Part shown: piece by piece, positions 16,190 to 25,235 of the stretch
Layout of the letters: every line of letters begins with the position of its first letter
How positions within the stretch are numbered: the stretch's first letter is position 1
Notes under the pieces: generated by a model
Databases searched by the model: none
Seen by the model: the letters and a program-made list of their open reading frames with translations, nothing else
Told to the model about the DNA's origin: nothing
Translations under genes and position numbers: made by a program
Source of the DNA: Metabacillus schmidteae
GTDB lineage: Bacteria > Bacillota > Bacilli > Bacillales > Bacillaceae
Direction: 5' to 3'
Assembly: GCF_903166545.1 (NCBI RefSeq)
Contig: NZ_CAESCH010000001.1
Location: forward strand, 1,678,001 to 1,742,000
DNA: 64,000 nt

Positions 16190-17185
16190 ATGAAGAAGGT
16201 CATTCCTATTATCATAATAGGCTTATTGTCTATTATTTTAATTACTGGTTATAGCAAAAATGAGAACGATTCCATAGTTTTACGATTTGCTTATGCAAGT
16301 AATAGCCAACCAGTTAAAGATGCGATGGCTGAGTTTGGAAAGCTTCTATCTGAAAAAACAAATGGTGAAGTAACAGTTGAATATTTTCCAGATAGTCAGC
16401 TAGGCGGGGAACGGGAATTGATTGAATTAACACAAACAGGTGCAGTAGATATTACGAAGGTTAGCGGATCAGCATTAGAAAGCTTCTCTAATCAATATTC
16501 AATATTCGGTCTTCCATATTTGTTTGAAAATGAAGAACATTTTTACCGAGTTATGGATAGTGATCTTGTCAAACCGATTTATCAATCAACAGAAAAGTTG
16601 GGATTTGTAGGGTTAACCTATTATGATTCAGGACAAAGAAGCTTTTACATGACAGACGGACCTATTGAGACGCCAGATGATTTAAAAGGAAAGAAAATTA
16701 GGGTTATGCAAAGTCAAACGGCAATAAAAATGGTTCAACTGCTAGGTGGTTCACCAACACCTATGGATAGTGGCGAGGTCTATACTTCTTTGCAGCAAGG
16801 GATCTTAGATGGTGCAGAAAATAATGAGTTTGCCATTACAGAAGCTGGACATGGTGAAGTAGCAAAATATTATTCATATGATGAACATACAAGAGTACCA
16901 GATATAATGGTTATCAATAAAGAAACATTAGAAGGTCTGACAAAAGATCAACAAGAGGCTGTATACGAGGCGGCAAGAGAGTCTACAGAGTTTGAAAAAG
17001 TTGTTTGGAAGGATGCTGTAGATCAAGCAAAAGAAAGATCAGAAAATGAGTTTAATGTGGTTTTTAATGATGTTGATAAAAAACCATTCCAAGTAGCGGT
17101 GCAGCCGTTACATGATGAGTTTGCTAAAAATGAAACGTTTAAAAAGCTATATAAAGAGATCATGAAAATGAAGGAAAATAAATGA
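16190..17185 (+). CDS. TRAP transporter substrate-binding protein (DctP), lipobox Cys replaced by Tyr
   Basis: A 331-residue DctP-type binding protein that delivers its ligand to the DctQM permease. Family marks: LRFAYASNSQPVKDAMAEF, FPDSQLGGERELIELTQTGAVDI, and DDLKGKKIRVMQSQTAIKMVQLLGGSPTPMD split over residues about 162-192, with the conserved Arg that binds the ligand carboxylate in KIRVM. The likely ligand is a uronate or unsaturated galacturonyl-rhamnose. The N-terminus reads LLSIILITGYSKNEN; a lipobox would be LITGCS, so the lipidation Cys is TAT (Tyr). The protein may be secreted freely or stay anchored by an uncleaved signal segment. It heads a PQM operon. Confidence 0.9.
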   Translation: MKKVIPIIIIGLLSIILITGYSKNENDSIVLRFAYASNSQPVKDAMAEFGKLLSEKTNGEVTVEYFPDSQLGGERELIELTQTGAVDITKVSGSALESFSNQYSIFGLPYLFENEEHFYRVMDSDLVKPIYQSTEKLGFVGLTYYDSGQRSFYMTDGPIETPDDLKGKKIRVMQSQTAIKMVQLLGGSPTPMDSGEVYTSLQQGILDGAENNEFAITEAGHGEVAKYYSYDEHTRVPDIMVINKETLEGLTKDQQEAVYEAARESTEFEKVVWKDAVDQAKERSENEFNVVFNDVDKKPFQVAVQPLHDEFAKNETFKKLYKEIMKMKENK

Positions 17186-17199
17186 TAGAGGGCGATACG

Positions 17200-17703
17200 A
17201 TGAGATATGTAAAGAAAAGTGTCGATAGAGTCATAGAATTTCTGACGTGTGCTTTATTCTTAGTTATGATAGCGGTTGCAAGTTGGCAGGTATTAAGTCG
17301 TTTTATTTTGAAAAACCCTAGTACATTTACAGAAGAGCTGTTAAGGTATAGTTTAATTTGGCTTGCTATGCTGGCAACTGCTTATGTTGTTGGAAGAAGT
17401 GAGCATATTGCCATTACATATTTGAGAGACCGTTTAGATGAAGATTCTGCAAAGAAATTAGATATTGTCATTCAAGCATTTTTCCTATTATTCTCAGCAA
17501 CGGTTATGGTATATGGTGGTGCAAAGGCAGTATCTCTAACGATGGCCCAGATTTCTCCAGCACTCCATTTGCCGATGGGATATGTATATTTGGCATTACC
17601 TTTGTCAGGAGTATTCATTCTTTTTTATAGCGTGATTAATATACAGGAGATTAAAAATAGGAAGAAAAAAGTTATTATAATTGAAGAGAAAAAAGCATGC
17701 TAA
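17200..17703 (+). CDS. TRAP transporter small permease (DctQ)
   Basis: A 167-residue protein with four membrane segments, typical of DctQ: FLTCALFLVMIAVASWQVLSR, LIWLAMLATAYVVG, IQAFFLLFSATVMVYGG and YLALPLSGVFILFYSVI. It pairs with DctM to form the membrane part. The start chosen is the ATG seven bases after GAGGG, giving MRYVKKSVDRVIEFL as in relatives; an ATG 18 bases upstream overlapping the dctP stop is possible. Confidence 0.88.
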   Translation: MRYVKKSVDRVIEFLTCALFLVMIAVASWQVLSRFILKNPSTFTEELLRYSLIWLAMLATAYVVGRSEHIAITYLRDRLDEDSAKKLDIVIQAFFLLFSATVMVYGGAKAVSLTMAQISPALHLPMGYVYLALPLSGVFILFYSVINIQEIKNRKKKVIIIEEKKAC

Positions 17704-17740
17704 TACGTGAAGTTCCATTAAATGAAAGTAGGTGAGATAT

Positions 17741-19039
17741 ATGGAGTTACAAGCTAGTTTAATATTAATTAGCGTGTTTGCCGTCCTTATGTTTATAGGT
17801 ATACCCATTGCTATTAGTATAGCTGCTGCATCACTTGCAACAGTTATCATTGTTTTACCTTTTGATGTGTCATTATTTACATCTGCACAAAAGATGATTA
17901 CAAGTTTAGATAGCTTTTCCTTATTGGCAGTTCCATTTTTTATCTTGTCAGGGATTATTATGAATAATGGTGGAATCGCTATCAAACTAGTGAATTTAGC
18001 TAAGTTGTTAGGTGGAAGAATACCTGGTTCATTGGCTCATACGAATATTATTGGAAATATGTTTTTTGGATCTATATCCGGTTCTGCAATTGCTGCATCA
18101 ACAGCAATTGGAGGGACGTTAATACCTTTACAAGAAAAAGAAGGCTATGATAAAACATTTTCAGCTGCAGTAAATATTGCATCAGCTCCAACAGGAATGT
18201 TAATCCCTCCTAGTTCGGCATTTATTATCTTTTCCTTAATAAGTGGAGGAACTTCTATAGCTGCTTTATTTATGGGTGGTTATGTTGTAGGGATTTTATG
18301 GGGATTAGCTGTTATGATAGTGGCTTATATTATTGCAAAGAAGCATAAGTATCCAATAGCACCAAGGGTTTCTTTTAATGAAGGCAAAAGGATCATCATC
18401 GAAGCAATTCCTAGTTTATTATTGATTGTGATAATTATCGGGGGGATACTATCAGGTATTTTCACAGCAATAGAGGCATCAGCAGTTTGTGTGGTTTATT
18501 CATTATTTTTAGCTTTACTATTTTATCGGTCAATATCTCTTAAGCAATTACCAAGTGTTTTAATAGAAGCAGTAAAAATGACAGGAGTCATCATGTTTTT
18601 AATTGCTGCATCATCAGGTATGTCCTTTGTTATGGCGTTAACAGGATTACCGGAGGCGATTAGTAATCTAATTTTAGGAATCTCAGATAATAAATTTGTT
18701 ATTCTAGCATGTATTACGATTATTTTATTGTTGATTGGTACGTTTATGGATATCGCACCAGCTATACTAATATTTACGCCAATCTTCTTACCAATCGCTA
18801 CAAACTTAGGAATTGATCCAGTTCACTTTGGAATATTCTTTATTTTCAACTTATGTATTGGGACCATTACACCGCCTGTCGGTACAGGGTTATTTGTAGG
18901 TGCCAGCATAGGGAAGGTTAAGATCGAAAAACTTCTCAAACCATTAGTACCGTTTTATGTTGCGATCATTGCGATTGTTGTGTTAGTTACATATATCCCT
19001 CAAATAAGTTTATTCTTGCCTAATCTATTTGGCTTATAG
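17741..19039 (+). CDS. TRAP transporter large permease (DctM)
   Basis: A 432-residue, 11-12-segment permease with DctM marks: FIGIPIAISIAAAS, LLAVPFFILSGIIMNNGGIA, NIIGNMFFGSISGSAIAAST, PTGMLIPPSSAFIIFSLIS and GTFMDIAPAILIFTPIFLP. It carries Na+-coupled solute uptake. The start is the ATG after AGGTGAG; a GTG nine bases earlier is less likely. It ends the GH105-TRAP operon and is followed by a strong terminator. Confidence 0.92.
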   Translation: MELQASLILISVFAVLMFIGIPIAISIAAASLATVIIVLPFDVSLFTSAQKMITSLDSFSLLAVPFFILSGIIMNNGGIAIKLVNLAKLLGGRIPGSLAHTNIIGNMFFGSISGSAIAASTAIGGTLIPLQEKEGYDKTFSAAVNIASAPTGMLIPPSSAFIIFSLISGGTSIAALFMGGYVVGILWGLAVMIVAYIIAKKHKYPIAPRVSFNEGKRIIIEAIPSLLLIVIIIGGILSGIFTAIEASAVCVVYSLFLALLFYRSISLKQLPSVLIEAVKMTGVIMFLIAASSGMSFVMALTGLPEAISNLILGISDNKFVILACITIILLLIGTFMDIAPAILIFTPIFLPIATNLGIDPVHFGIFFIFNLCIGTITPPVGTGLFVGASIGKVKIEKLLKPLVPFYVAIIAIVVLVTYIPQISLFLPNLFGL

Positions 19040-19053
19040 AAGATGATTCTTTT

Positions 19054-19091
19054 AAGACCTTATACCATTTAATGGTATAAGGTCTTTTTTT
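19054..19091 (+). terminator. Terminator of the GH105-TRAP operon
   Basis: AAGACCTTATACCATT pairs perfectly with AATGGTATAAGGTCTT and is followed by a T-run. Confidence 0.9.
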
Positions 19092-19194
19092 GATAGAGTA
19101 GCAAAATTTTTCTTGAGACCCCGTTTCCTTTCACCGTTTTTTCACCAAACTCTACTATTCTATACACATCGAGAACGAAAGGAGGAAAGAAACG

Positions 19195-19584
19195 ATGAAG
19201 AAAACAGTATTCTGGGGTGCAATTATTACACCAATGGTTTTGGGAGTCTATTTTTTGGTCGGAGGTTATAGCGCTCTAGCAGCAGGGCCACATGGACACG
19301 GACCTGGAGGGATGAGCCCACGAGGAGGATTTGGTGGGCATCACCAAATGTATGGTCCTCAGCATGGAGGTTTTTCCTGGATTAGCTTTCTCATTTTCCT
19401 TATTATTGGGATCGCTATATTGATTCTTTTAGTGAAAATGCTTAGAAGAAAAGCAAAGACTTCATCTATGCAACAGTTAATTGATACATCACTTATGTCT
19501 TCACATAAACCTGTTATCAACCAAAATGAAAATATTTTAGATCAGTGGGAAAGAAACATAACGACTAAAAAGGAGAATAACTAA
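19195..19584 (+). CDS. Membrane protein with Gly/His-rich segment, partner of PspA
   Basis: I do not recognise a named family. The 129-residue protein has a signal-like N-terminal hydrophobic segment ending near GGYSALAAG, a Gly/His/Pro-rich stretch (about residues 32-60), a membrane segment (about 63-83: FLIFLIIGIAILILLV) and a basic-to-acidic C-terminal tail (LDQWERNITTKKENN) facing the cytosol. It overlaps no gene but sits 1 bp before the PspA gene, and both have strong ribosome-binding sites. It may recruit or sense for PspA at the membrane; that is inference from linkage. Confidence 0.7.
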   Translation: MKKTVFWGAIITPMVLGVYFLVGGYSALAAGPHGHGPGGMSPRGGFGGHHQMYGPQHGGFSWISFLIFLIIGIAILILLVKMLRRKAKTSSMQQLIDTSLMSSHKPVINQNENILDQWERNITTKKENN

Positions 19585-19585
19585 A

Positions 19586-20266
19586 ATGGGAATTTTTAAA
19601 AGGATTAAAACAATTGCAAAGGCTGATATGAATAGTTTGCTTGATAAGGCAGAAGATCCGATCGCAATGTTAAATGAATATTCGCGTGAGATGGAGCAGG
19701 AAATGGTAAAAGCTCAGAAGGCCCTTTCCCGTCAATTTTTTGTGGAAAATAAACAGGCTGCTCTGATTCTTGATACAAAGAATATAATTGATAAAAGAAC
19801 AAGACAAGCTAAGCTGGCTATTCAACATGAAGATGAACAAATGGCGAAATTAGCTGTTCAGGAAAAGTTAAATTATGAAAAGCAACTTAATGTTTTTCAG
19901 CAGCAATATGGGTCTATTCAAGGACAAACCAAAATGCTAAAGGACAAGCTGCAAGAACTTCAGGAAATTCACAGTGAATTACAACATAAAAAGGTTCTGT
20001 TAGCATCAAGAGTAAACGTGGCTCAGTCAATAAAACAAATTCAGAATGCCACTGCATCATTCCAAACTGACACAATATCCAGAGGAGTAGCCCGTGCTGA
20101 GGAACGTATATTATTAATGGAAGCAGAGGTCCAAGCCGGCGATCAATTTACGAGTCCTTTAACTCAGCATGATGCTTACTATCGTAACTATGTGAATGAG
20201 GATGAATTGAACAATGAACTTGAAAAGCTAAAAAATCAAGATGAAAGCCAAGTAAAAGAAGGTTAA
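19586..20266 (+). CDS. PspA/IM30-family membrane stress protein
   Basis: A 226-residue, almost all-helical PspA protein. The N-terminal amphipathic helix (MGIFKRIKTIAKADMNSLLDKAEDP, shown here as MGIFKRIKTIAKADMN at residues 1-16) binds membranes; DPIAMLNEYSREMEQEM and the long coiled coil (about 25-190) are ESCRT-III-like. These proteins assemble on damaged membranes. It follows the small membrane protein by 1 bp, with AAAGGAG in the preceding gene's end. Homologues in Bacillus respond to envelope stress; no specific sigma-factor site could be assigned here. Confidence 0.9.
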   Translation: MGIFKRIKTIAKADMNSLLDKAEDPIAMLNEYSREMEQEMVKAQKALSRQFFVENKQAALILDTKNIIDKRTRQAKLAIQHEDEQMAKLAVQEKLNYEKQLNVFQQQYGSIQGQTKMLKDKLQELQEIHSELQHKKVLLASRVNVAQSIKQIQNATASFQTDTISRGVARAEERILLMEAEVQAGDQFTSPLTQHDAYYRNYVNEDELNNELEKLKNQDESQVKEG

Positions 20267-20292
20267 TAAAATATTTTGTAAAGAAGCACTAG

Positions 20293-20435
20293 CTGTACTC
20301 CCCTGTAAATTGGACAGTTAATAGAGCCTATATTTCTAATAGATGACCTCAGTCCCACAGGGGTCATCTTATTTAAATTCCGATAATCATGGTGATTATT
20401 GTATGCCTCTATTCTCTTAAAGATTGGTTAATACT
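20293..20435 (-). mobile_element. Decayed IS3-family fragment: C-terminal piece of transposase plus one end
   Basis: On the minus strand the frame reads IEAYNNHHDYRNLNKMTPV, which resembles the C-terminal YNN...R...L..MTPV region of IS3-family (IS150-like) transposases, and continues to an IS-type end, whose plus-strand complement is TGTACTCCCCTGTAAATTGG. No other transposase part or second end is visible, so this is a remnant. It also contains the hairpin GATGACC/GGTCATC, which could serve as terminator for pspA. Confidence 0.65.
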
Positions 20436-20564
20436 TTCTACAATATATTCAGCTATAATCATTGTTTATGGAATATTATAAAGTAACGATATTTTATTAA
20501 TTTCTGATATTGACATATATTAGTTTTATAGAAGTTATTAAGTCAATTACTTAGGAGGGGTAAC

Positions 20565-22073
20565 ATGGAGAGAATACAGAATTATGATGTGGTTGTAGTA
20601 GGAGCTGGAAATGCAGCTTTGTGTGCAGCAATCGCAGCGAAGGAAAATGGTTCACAAGTTCTTGTTTTAGAACGAGGTCCTGTAGAAAAGCGTGGGGGTA
20701 ATTCTTTTTTTACAGACGGAGCCATTCGCGTTGCCTATAATAATTTAGAAGATATTAGAAAGATCATTCCTGAACTTACTGATAAAGATGCTGAAAAGAT
20801 TGTAATGCCAGAATATACTCAAGTTGATTTTCATAATGACTTAATGAGAGTGACAGAAGGTAAAAGTGAATCAGATCTAGCAAACCAGCTTATTTCTAAA
20901 TCTTTTGAAACGATTTTATGGATGCGCAAACATGGAATTAAATTTGAATTAAACTATGAAAATCAATCCTTTGAAAAAGAAGGGAAGCGTCATTTTTGGG
21001 GTGGACTTCCAATAAAAACGGAAAATAAAGGTGTAGGTTTAATAAAAAGTCTATTTAACAGAGCTAAAGAAATAGGCATCGACATTTGGTATAATTCACG
21101 GGCTACTGAGTTAGTCACAGTTAATGATAAGATTACTGCTATTAAAGTAGAACAAAGTGAAAACTTGATTATTATTCAAGCAACAAGTGTCATTCTAGCT
21201 TGCGGCAGCTTTGAAGCAAACAGAGAAATGCGGAGTCAATATCTTGGCGAAGAATGGGAAGCTGCCATTGTTAGAGGAACAGAATTTAATACTGGAGACG
21301 GAATTACAATGGCGCTAGCAATCGGTGCTCAAAAATATGGTGAGTTTGGCTGGACTGGCTGTCACTCGATCGGTACAGATTATCATGCTCCTAAAGTGGG
21401 TGACTTTAACAAGCCGGGTGATATTTATAAAAAGTCCTCATTCCCTCTTGGTCTATTAATTAATAAAGAAGGAAACCGATTTGTTGATGAGGGGGCTGAT
21501 TTCCGTAACTACACATATGCCAAGTATGGTCGTGAAGTTTTAAAACAGCCAGGCCAAATAGCTTTTCAACTTTTTGATTCTCAAGTGCGTCCAATGCTGC
21601 GCAAGGAATACAATCTGGAAGAAGCTACTTACTATCAAGCAGATAGACTAGAAGAATTGGCAGAATTGATGTCTGTAGATAAAGTTCAATTTTTAAAAAC
21701 AATAGAAGAATATAATTCGGCTGTACAAGAAGGTGAATATAATCCAACTATTAAAGACGGAAAAGGAACAGTTGGAATCCCTTTACCAAAGACAAATTGG
21801 GCATTACGAATAGAGGAAGCTCCTTTTTATGCATATCCAGTTACTTGCGGAATTACTTTTGCCTTTGGAGGGTTACATGTTAGTACAGTAGGTGAAGTAT
21901 TAAACAAAGAGGAGAGACCTATAGCTGGTCTTTATGCAGCAGGTGAAATGGTAGGCGGAATCTTTTATAAAAATTACCCTGGTGGATCAGGTTTAATGTC
22001 AGGAGCTGTTTTTGGGAAATTAGCAGGAACAAATGCTGCTCAATACTCGAAAGAAAAGGTAGAGATTTCATAA
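20565..22073 (+). CDS. tcuA: TcuA-like FAD-dependent tricarballylate dehydrogenase / fumarate-reductase-type flavoprotein
   Basis: A 502-residue flavoprotein. The FAD dinucleotide motif is VVVVGAGNAALCAAIAA (about residues 10-26); RGGNSFFTDGAIR, FTPG-like GGLHVSTVGEV and LYAAGEMVGGIFYKNYPGGSGLMSGAVFG are typical of the TcuA/fumarate-reductase family. TcuA oxidises tricarballylate to cis-aconitate; a related dehydrogenation is possible. The usual partner TcuB is not present nearby. Neighbouring LysR, CitMHS and PrpF-like genes support tricarboxylate metabolism. The ATG follows TTAGGAGGGG. Confidence 0.82.
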   Translation: MERIQNYDVVVVGAGNAALCAAIAAKENGSQVLVLERGPVEKRGGNSFFTDGAIRVAYNNLEDIRKIIPELTDKDAEKIVMPEYTQVDFHNDLMRVTEGKSESDLANQLISKSFETILWMRKHGIKFELNYENQSFEKEGKRHFWGGLPIKTENKGVGLIKSLFNRAKEIGIDIWYNSRATELVTVNDKITAIKVEQSENLIIIQATSVILACGSFEANREMRSQYLGEEWEAAIVRGTEFNTGDGITMALAIGAQKYGEFGWTGCHSIGTDYHAPKVGDFNKPGDIYKKSSFPLGLLINKEGNRFVDEGADFRNYTYAKYGREVLKQPGQIAFQLFDSQVRPMLRKEYNLEEATYYQADRLEELAELMSVDKVQFLKTIEEYNSAVQEGEYNPTIKDGKGTVGIPLPKTNWALRIEEAPFYAYPVTCGITFAFGGLHVSTVGEVLNKEERPIAGLYAAGEMVGGIFYKNYPGGSGLMSGAVFGKLAGTNAAQYSKEKVEIS

Positions 22074-22080
22074 GGTGAGA

Positions 22081-22267
22081 CCTCTATCAGTGGATGTTTT
22101 CTGCAATTCCCACTGATGGTCAGTGAAAATAATCACGCATAAATATTCACGTCCTGTGGCGTGCCTGACTTGAACATCCTGTCCTTGTTCGCATCTTTAC
22201 GGGCAGTTATCCCCCACTTATCTTCTTTATTTTGCTTAATTCTTGAAGTGGGAATCTTACTGCCCGG
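22081..22267 (-). repeat. Two-hairpin structured intergenic element, copy 1
   Basis: On the minus strand: hairpin A (ACCGGGCAGTAAGATTCCCACTT with AAGTGGGGGATAACTGCCCGT, given in parts at 22245-22267 and 22199-22219), then the block GTAAAGATGCGAACAAGG (22200-22183), then hairpin B with ATCAGTGGG and CCACTGAT (22119-22081). Copy 2 at 26811-26964 has the same parts in the same order. The two copies differ in stem sequences but keep pairing. No protein of known family is encoded. Confidence 0.6.
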
Positions 22268-22302
22268 TAAGAGCGGAATAAATAAGTGCTTGTTAGTTCA
22301 GA

Positions 22303-23166
22303 CTATTCTTTATATTCTTTTTCCACAAAGTCTACAAATGCTTTTACAATGTTTAAATTTAATGAATCCTTGTGATAAATCATCCAAGTTTTACGAACGA
22401 TAGGTTTTCCATCAATTGATGTAAGAGTGGTTATATATAAATCATTTACATCTTTTACTATTAAACTAGGTAAGATAGCATAACCTAAACCATTCATAAC
22501 CATTTTTTTGCATGTATCAACTTTATCAACTTCAATGCTAATTAGCGGTGGTTGGTTGAAATGTTCAGACCACCATTTATCGATGGAATTTTTTAGTGAT
22601 GAATCAGTATGATAATCAATTCTTGGCAGGTTAGGAAGATTATGTATGTCTATTTTTTCCTTTGATGCAATACAAATGGTTTCTTCAAAAAGTAAGTGCT
22701 CTTGATCTTTCCAATTATAGTCTCCTTTTATAATTCCGATATGGACGTCTTGATTGTAAATTAAATGAGCAATATGGCTGCTAAAGTTTGTTGTTACTTT
22801 AAACTCAATATCCGGATATTGATCTTTAAAGCGCTTTAAAAGATCTGGAAGCATATAATCCGTAAAAAAGTTAGAAACCCCCAATCTTAAAGTACCGACC
22901 ATCTGATCCTCCATGTTGAGGACATTTTCCTTTATTTTTTGTATGGCTAAGAGCATTTCATGTGCACTTTTTGCCAAATATTCTCCTTGTGGAGTAAATT
23001 GAACCCCGCGTCTCCCGCGATTAACAATTTGTACGCCAAATTCCTTTTCTAATTGCTGTAAACGGTTTGTCAAAGCTGGTTGAGAAATATACAAAAGTTG
23101 AGCAGCCTTTGTCATGTTTTTTTCTTTATAAAGAGTTTGTAAAACCATCCAATCACGTTCATCCAA
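22303..23166 (-). CDS. LysR-family regulator (tricarboxylate cluster, paralogue 1)
   Basis: A 287-residue LysR regulator: N-terminal winged HTH MDERDWMVLQTLYKEKNMTK then AAQLLYISQPALTNRLQQLEKEFG, and a periplasmic-binding-type effector domain from about residue 90. It is clearly a paralogue of the regulator at 26974-27837 (shared MDE.DW, LYISQPALT.RL, IDYHTDSSLK/INYKTDSSLK). It is convergent with tcuA and divergent from the AbrB-type gene; the 150-bp gap at 23167-23317 probably holds its binding site. It likely responds to a tricarboxylate, like TcuR in Salmonella. Confidence 0.88.
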   Translation of the reverse strand: MDERDWMVLQTLYKEKNMTKAAQLLYISQPALTNRLQQLEKEFGVQIVNRGRRGVQFTPQGEYLAKSAHEMLLAIQKIKENVLNMEDQMVGTLRLGVSNFFTDYMLPDLLKRFKDQYPDIEFKVTTNFSSHIAHLIYNQDVHIGIIKGDYNWKDQEHLLFEETICIASKEKIDIHNLPNLPRIDYHTDSSLKNSIDKWWSEHFNQPPLISIEVDKVDTCKKMVMNGLGYAILPSLIVKDVNDLYITTLTSIDGKPIVRKTWMIYHKDSLNLNIVKAFVDFVEKEYKE

Positions 23167-23317
23167 AAGAATAACCTCCCTTTTTAGCCATAAGGATTAT
23201 TTATATATATTAATAAAAAACCGATATTTTATTTATTTCTCAAATTATACTATATTTTATTTAACAAGCAAAACTACAGGTTGCATACTTAAGTAAATGA
23301 GAGAAAGAAGGATTACA

Positions 23318-24447
23318 ATGAAAAATTTTTTTCATTATATTTGGTTTATAACATTTAGTGGTATTGGTGGTTTTTTTCTCTCTTTAACAGGTCTTCCAAT
23401 TGGGTGGATGATCGGGACACTTCTAACAGCGACCTTTCTTTCAATTTTTAGGCCGAAATTTTTGTCAGTAGCTCTTCTTCATCAAAATGGAATTCCAAAA
23501 TATTGGTTATATCTAGGACAGTGTTTATTGGGAATCGAATTAGGACAAAAGGTAAATAGTTCTGTATTCTACATTTTTTTTGAAAATTGGCCAACTATTA
23601 CAATCATGCTTCTATTGTCGATCTTCTTTTCTTTACTTTCAGGTATTGTGTTATGGAAGTATAGTAAGTTGGATATGTTAAGTAGTTTTTTCGCTACTGC
23701 ACCAGGTGGTTTGTCTTCAATTCCTGGTATTGCAGAAGAGGTTGGGGCGAATACTGGTGTTGTTAGTATTATTCAGGCTATGCGTGTTTTTTAGTCATCC
23801 TAACAATCCCCGTTATTATTTCATTCTTTTTTGGACATTCTGGGCTGGATGTAAATAAATCTATAATTGTTACAGAACCAATTACATTTGAGATAAATCA
23901 ACTGACTATGACGTTTGTTTATGTACTCATCGCATGGATTGGATATAAAATAGTAAAATTTATGAAGATTCCTGCCCCTTGGCTGATTGGAAGCATGATT
24001 AGTGTTGCAACTTTCAAATCTTTTGGTTCTATGTTTATTGGGTATGATCTGATGGCGTGGTGGCCGCATACTTTCATCATACTATCGCAAATTTTTATTG
24101 GTGCAAGCATCGGCTCCCGCTTTCATAAAAATATGTTTATAGGGATATATAAAACTTTGTTCGTTTCTTTTTTGAGTACAATAGGTTTAATTCTTTTTAT
24201 GTTTATATGTGCATACTTTGTTTCGACTATTACAGATATATCATTTATTACTGCAGGTTTAGCATTTGCACCGGGTGGTATTGCTGAGATGACTACTACA
24301 GCTTTAGTTCTACATGGGGATGCTACATTTGTTGTCGCTGTGCAGGTACTTAGGGTTGTCACTGTTTGCATCACTCTCCCGCCATTTTTTAGATTTTTAA
24401 AATATGTAAAAGTCAAAAAGAAAACTCAGTCACATGTATCGGCATAA
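23318..24447 (+). pseudogene. AbrB-type (PF05145) membrane protein, interrupted by a -1 frameshift at a T6 run
   Basis: The gene would encode about 376 residues with two homologous halves, as usual in this membrane family: half one has LPIGWMIGTLLTA, half two has IPAPWLIGSMISVA, and both have an APGG motif (TAPGGLSSIPG; FAPGGIAEM). The first frame ends at TAG (23792-23794) directly after a run of six T. Reading with one extra T, or slipping back one base, gives RVFLVILTIPVI and continues without interruption to 24447. It may be an inactivated gene, a sequencing error, or a slippage-expressed gene. AGAAGGA precedes the chosen ATG. Family function is unclear; many members are annotated as permeases. 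Divergent lysR suggests a role in tricarboxylate transport. Confidence 0.8.
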
Positions 24448-24490
24448 ATTTATTGTTATATCCATTGGTTTAAAGCTATAATTATTAAAA

Positions 24491-24518
24491 TTGACAATTT
24501 TTAGCGGGAATTTAATCT
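24491..24518 (+). promoter_or_regulatory. SigA-type promoter candidate for yyaC
   Basis: TTGACA (24491-24496), 16-bp spacer, TAATCT (24513-24518), 15 bp before the GTG start. The very short leader would still include the AGGGTGAT site. Confidence 0.4.
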
Positions 24519-24532
24519 TAAGGGTGATAATC

Positions 24533-25123
24533 GTGGGTTTTTTTCATTTCGAAAAAGAAAATAAGAGTCAAGAAGGTTATTCATATCATTTGAAATCTAA
24601 TAGAGAGACAGAAGAAATAGATATAGAAATATTAACGCTAAAAATAAAAGAAGTGATTGAGAATACATTACGAGAAGGTAATGATATTGTCTTTTTATGT
24701 ATCGGATCTGATCGATATGTTGGTGATTCCTTGGGTCCTTTAGTAGGTACAATGCTAAAAGAAAACGGAGTTCCTTTACGTGTCTATGGAACATTAGAAG
24801 AACCTGTACATGCGTTTAACTTAAAAGGAATTGTGAAAGAGATCAATAAACGGTTTAAAAAGCCGCTTATCATTAGTATAGATGCGTCAATTGGTGCTAA
24901 AAATCAAGTGGGTGATGTAATCTTCAGAGAGGGGCCTCTAACTCCTGGGAAAGCACTTGAAAAAATGCTCCCAGAAGTGGGGGATTGCCACTTTGTGGGG
25001 ATTGTAAATTATATTGATCCATTACCAACTTCTCAATTTTTAAATGATACGCGATTGTACACAGTCATGAATCTAGCGAAAAAGATTGTGAAAGTAATTA
25101 CAAAGGTATACGATAATAATTAG
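24533..25123 (+). CDS. yyaC: YyaC-like spore protease-fold protein (DUF1256)
   Basis: A 196-residue protein of the YyaC family, related in fold to the germination protease GPR. Marks: IVFLCIGSDRYVGDSLGPLVGTML, PVHAFNLKGIV, IISIDASIG and VGIVNYIDPLPTSQFLNDTRLYTVM. It is a sporulation-associated putative peptidase with no firm substrate. GTG at 24533 with AGGGTGAT upstream is the chosen start; a TTG frame extension to 24491 coincides with a TTGACA promoter box and is rejected. It stands alone between catabolic genes. Confidence 0.85.
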   Translation: MGFFHFEKENKSQEGYSYHLKSNRETEEIDIEILTLKIKEVIENTLREGNDIVFLCIGSDRYVGDSLGPLVGTMLKENGVPLRVYGTLEEPVHAFNLKGIVKEINKRFKKPLIISIDASIGAKNQVGDVIFREGPLTPGKALEKMLPEVGDCHFVGIVNYIDPLPTSQFLNDTRLYTVMNLAKKIVKVITKVYDNN

Positions 25124-25171
25124 CGAAACTATTTGTGATAAAGTTTTTATTTAATAAATTGATAAAAAATT

Positions 25172-25225
25172 AAGCCGTCCATCATTCAGGTTATTAACTG
25201 AATTTGGGCGGCTTCGTTTTATTTT
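25172..25225. terminator. Terminator between convergent yyaC and CitMHS gene
   Basis: AAGCCGTCC pairs with GGGCGGCTT and encloses an inner ATTCAG/CTGAAT stem. T-rich sequence follows on the plus strand and AT-rich sequence on the minus strand, so it may serve both genes. Confidence 0.75.
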
Positions 25226-25235
25226 AGATAAATTT

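Noticed and set aside
22081..22200. Interpretation of copy 1 as the 3' end of a tnpB gene
   Set aside because: The minus strand has a short open stretch, but copy 2 of the same element lacks a matching frame, so shared structure and not coding is conserved.
22161..22403. 80-residue plus-strand ORF between tcuA and lysR
   Set aside because: It runs through the structured element and the antisense of the lysR 3' end, with no ribosome-binding site.
24491..24532. TTG start for yyaC giving 14 extra residues
   Set aside because: The TTG is part of a TTGACA promoter box, and GTG at 24533 has the ribosome-binding site.
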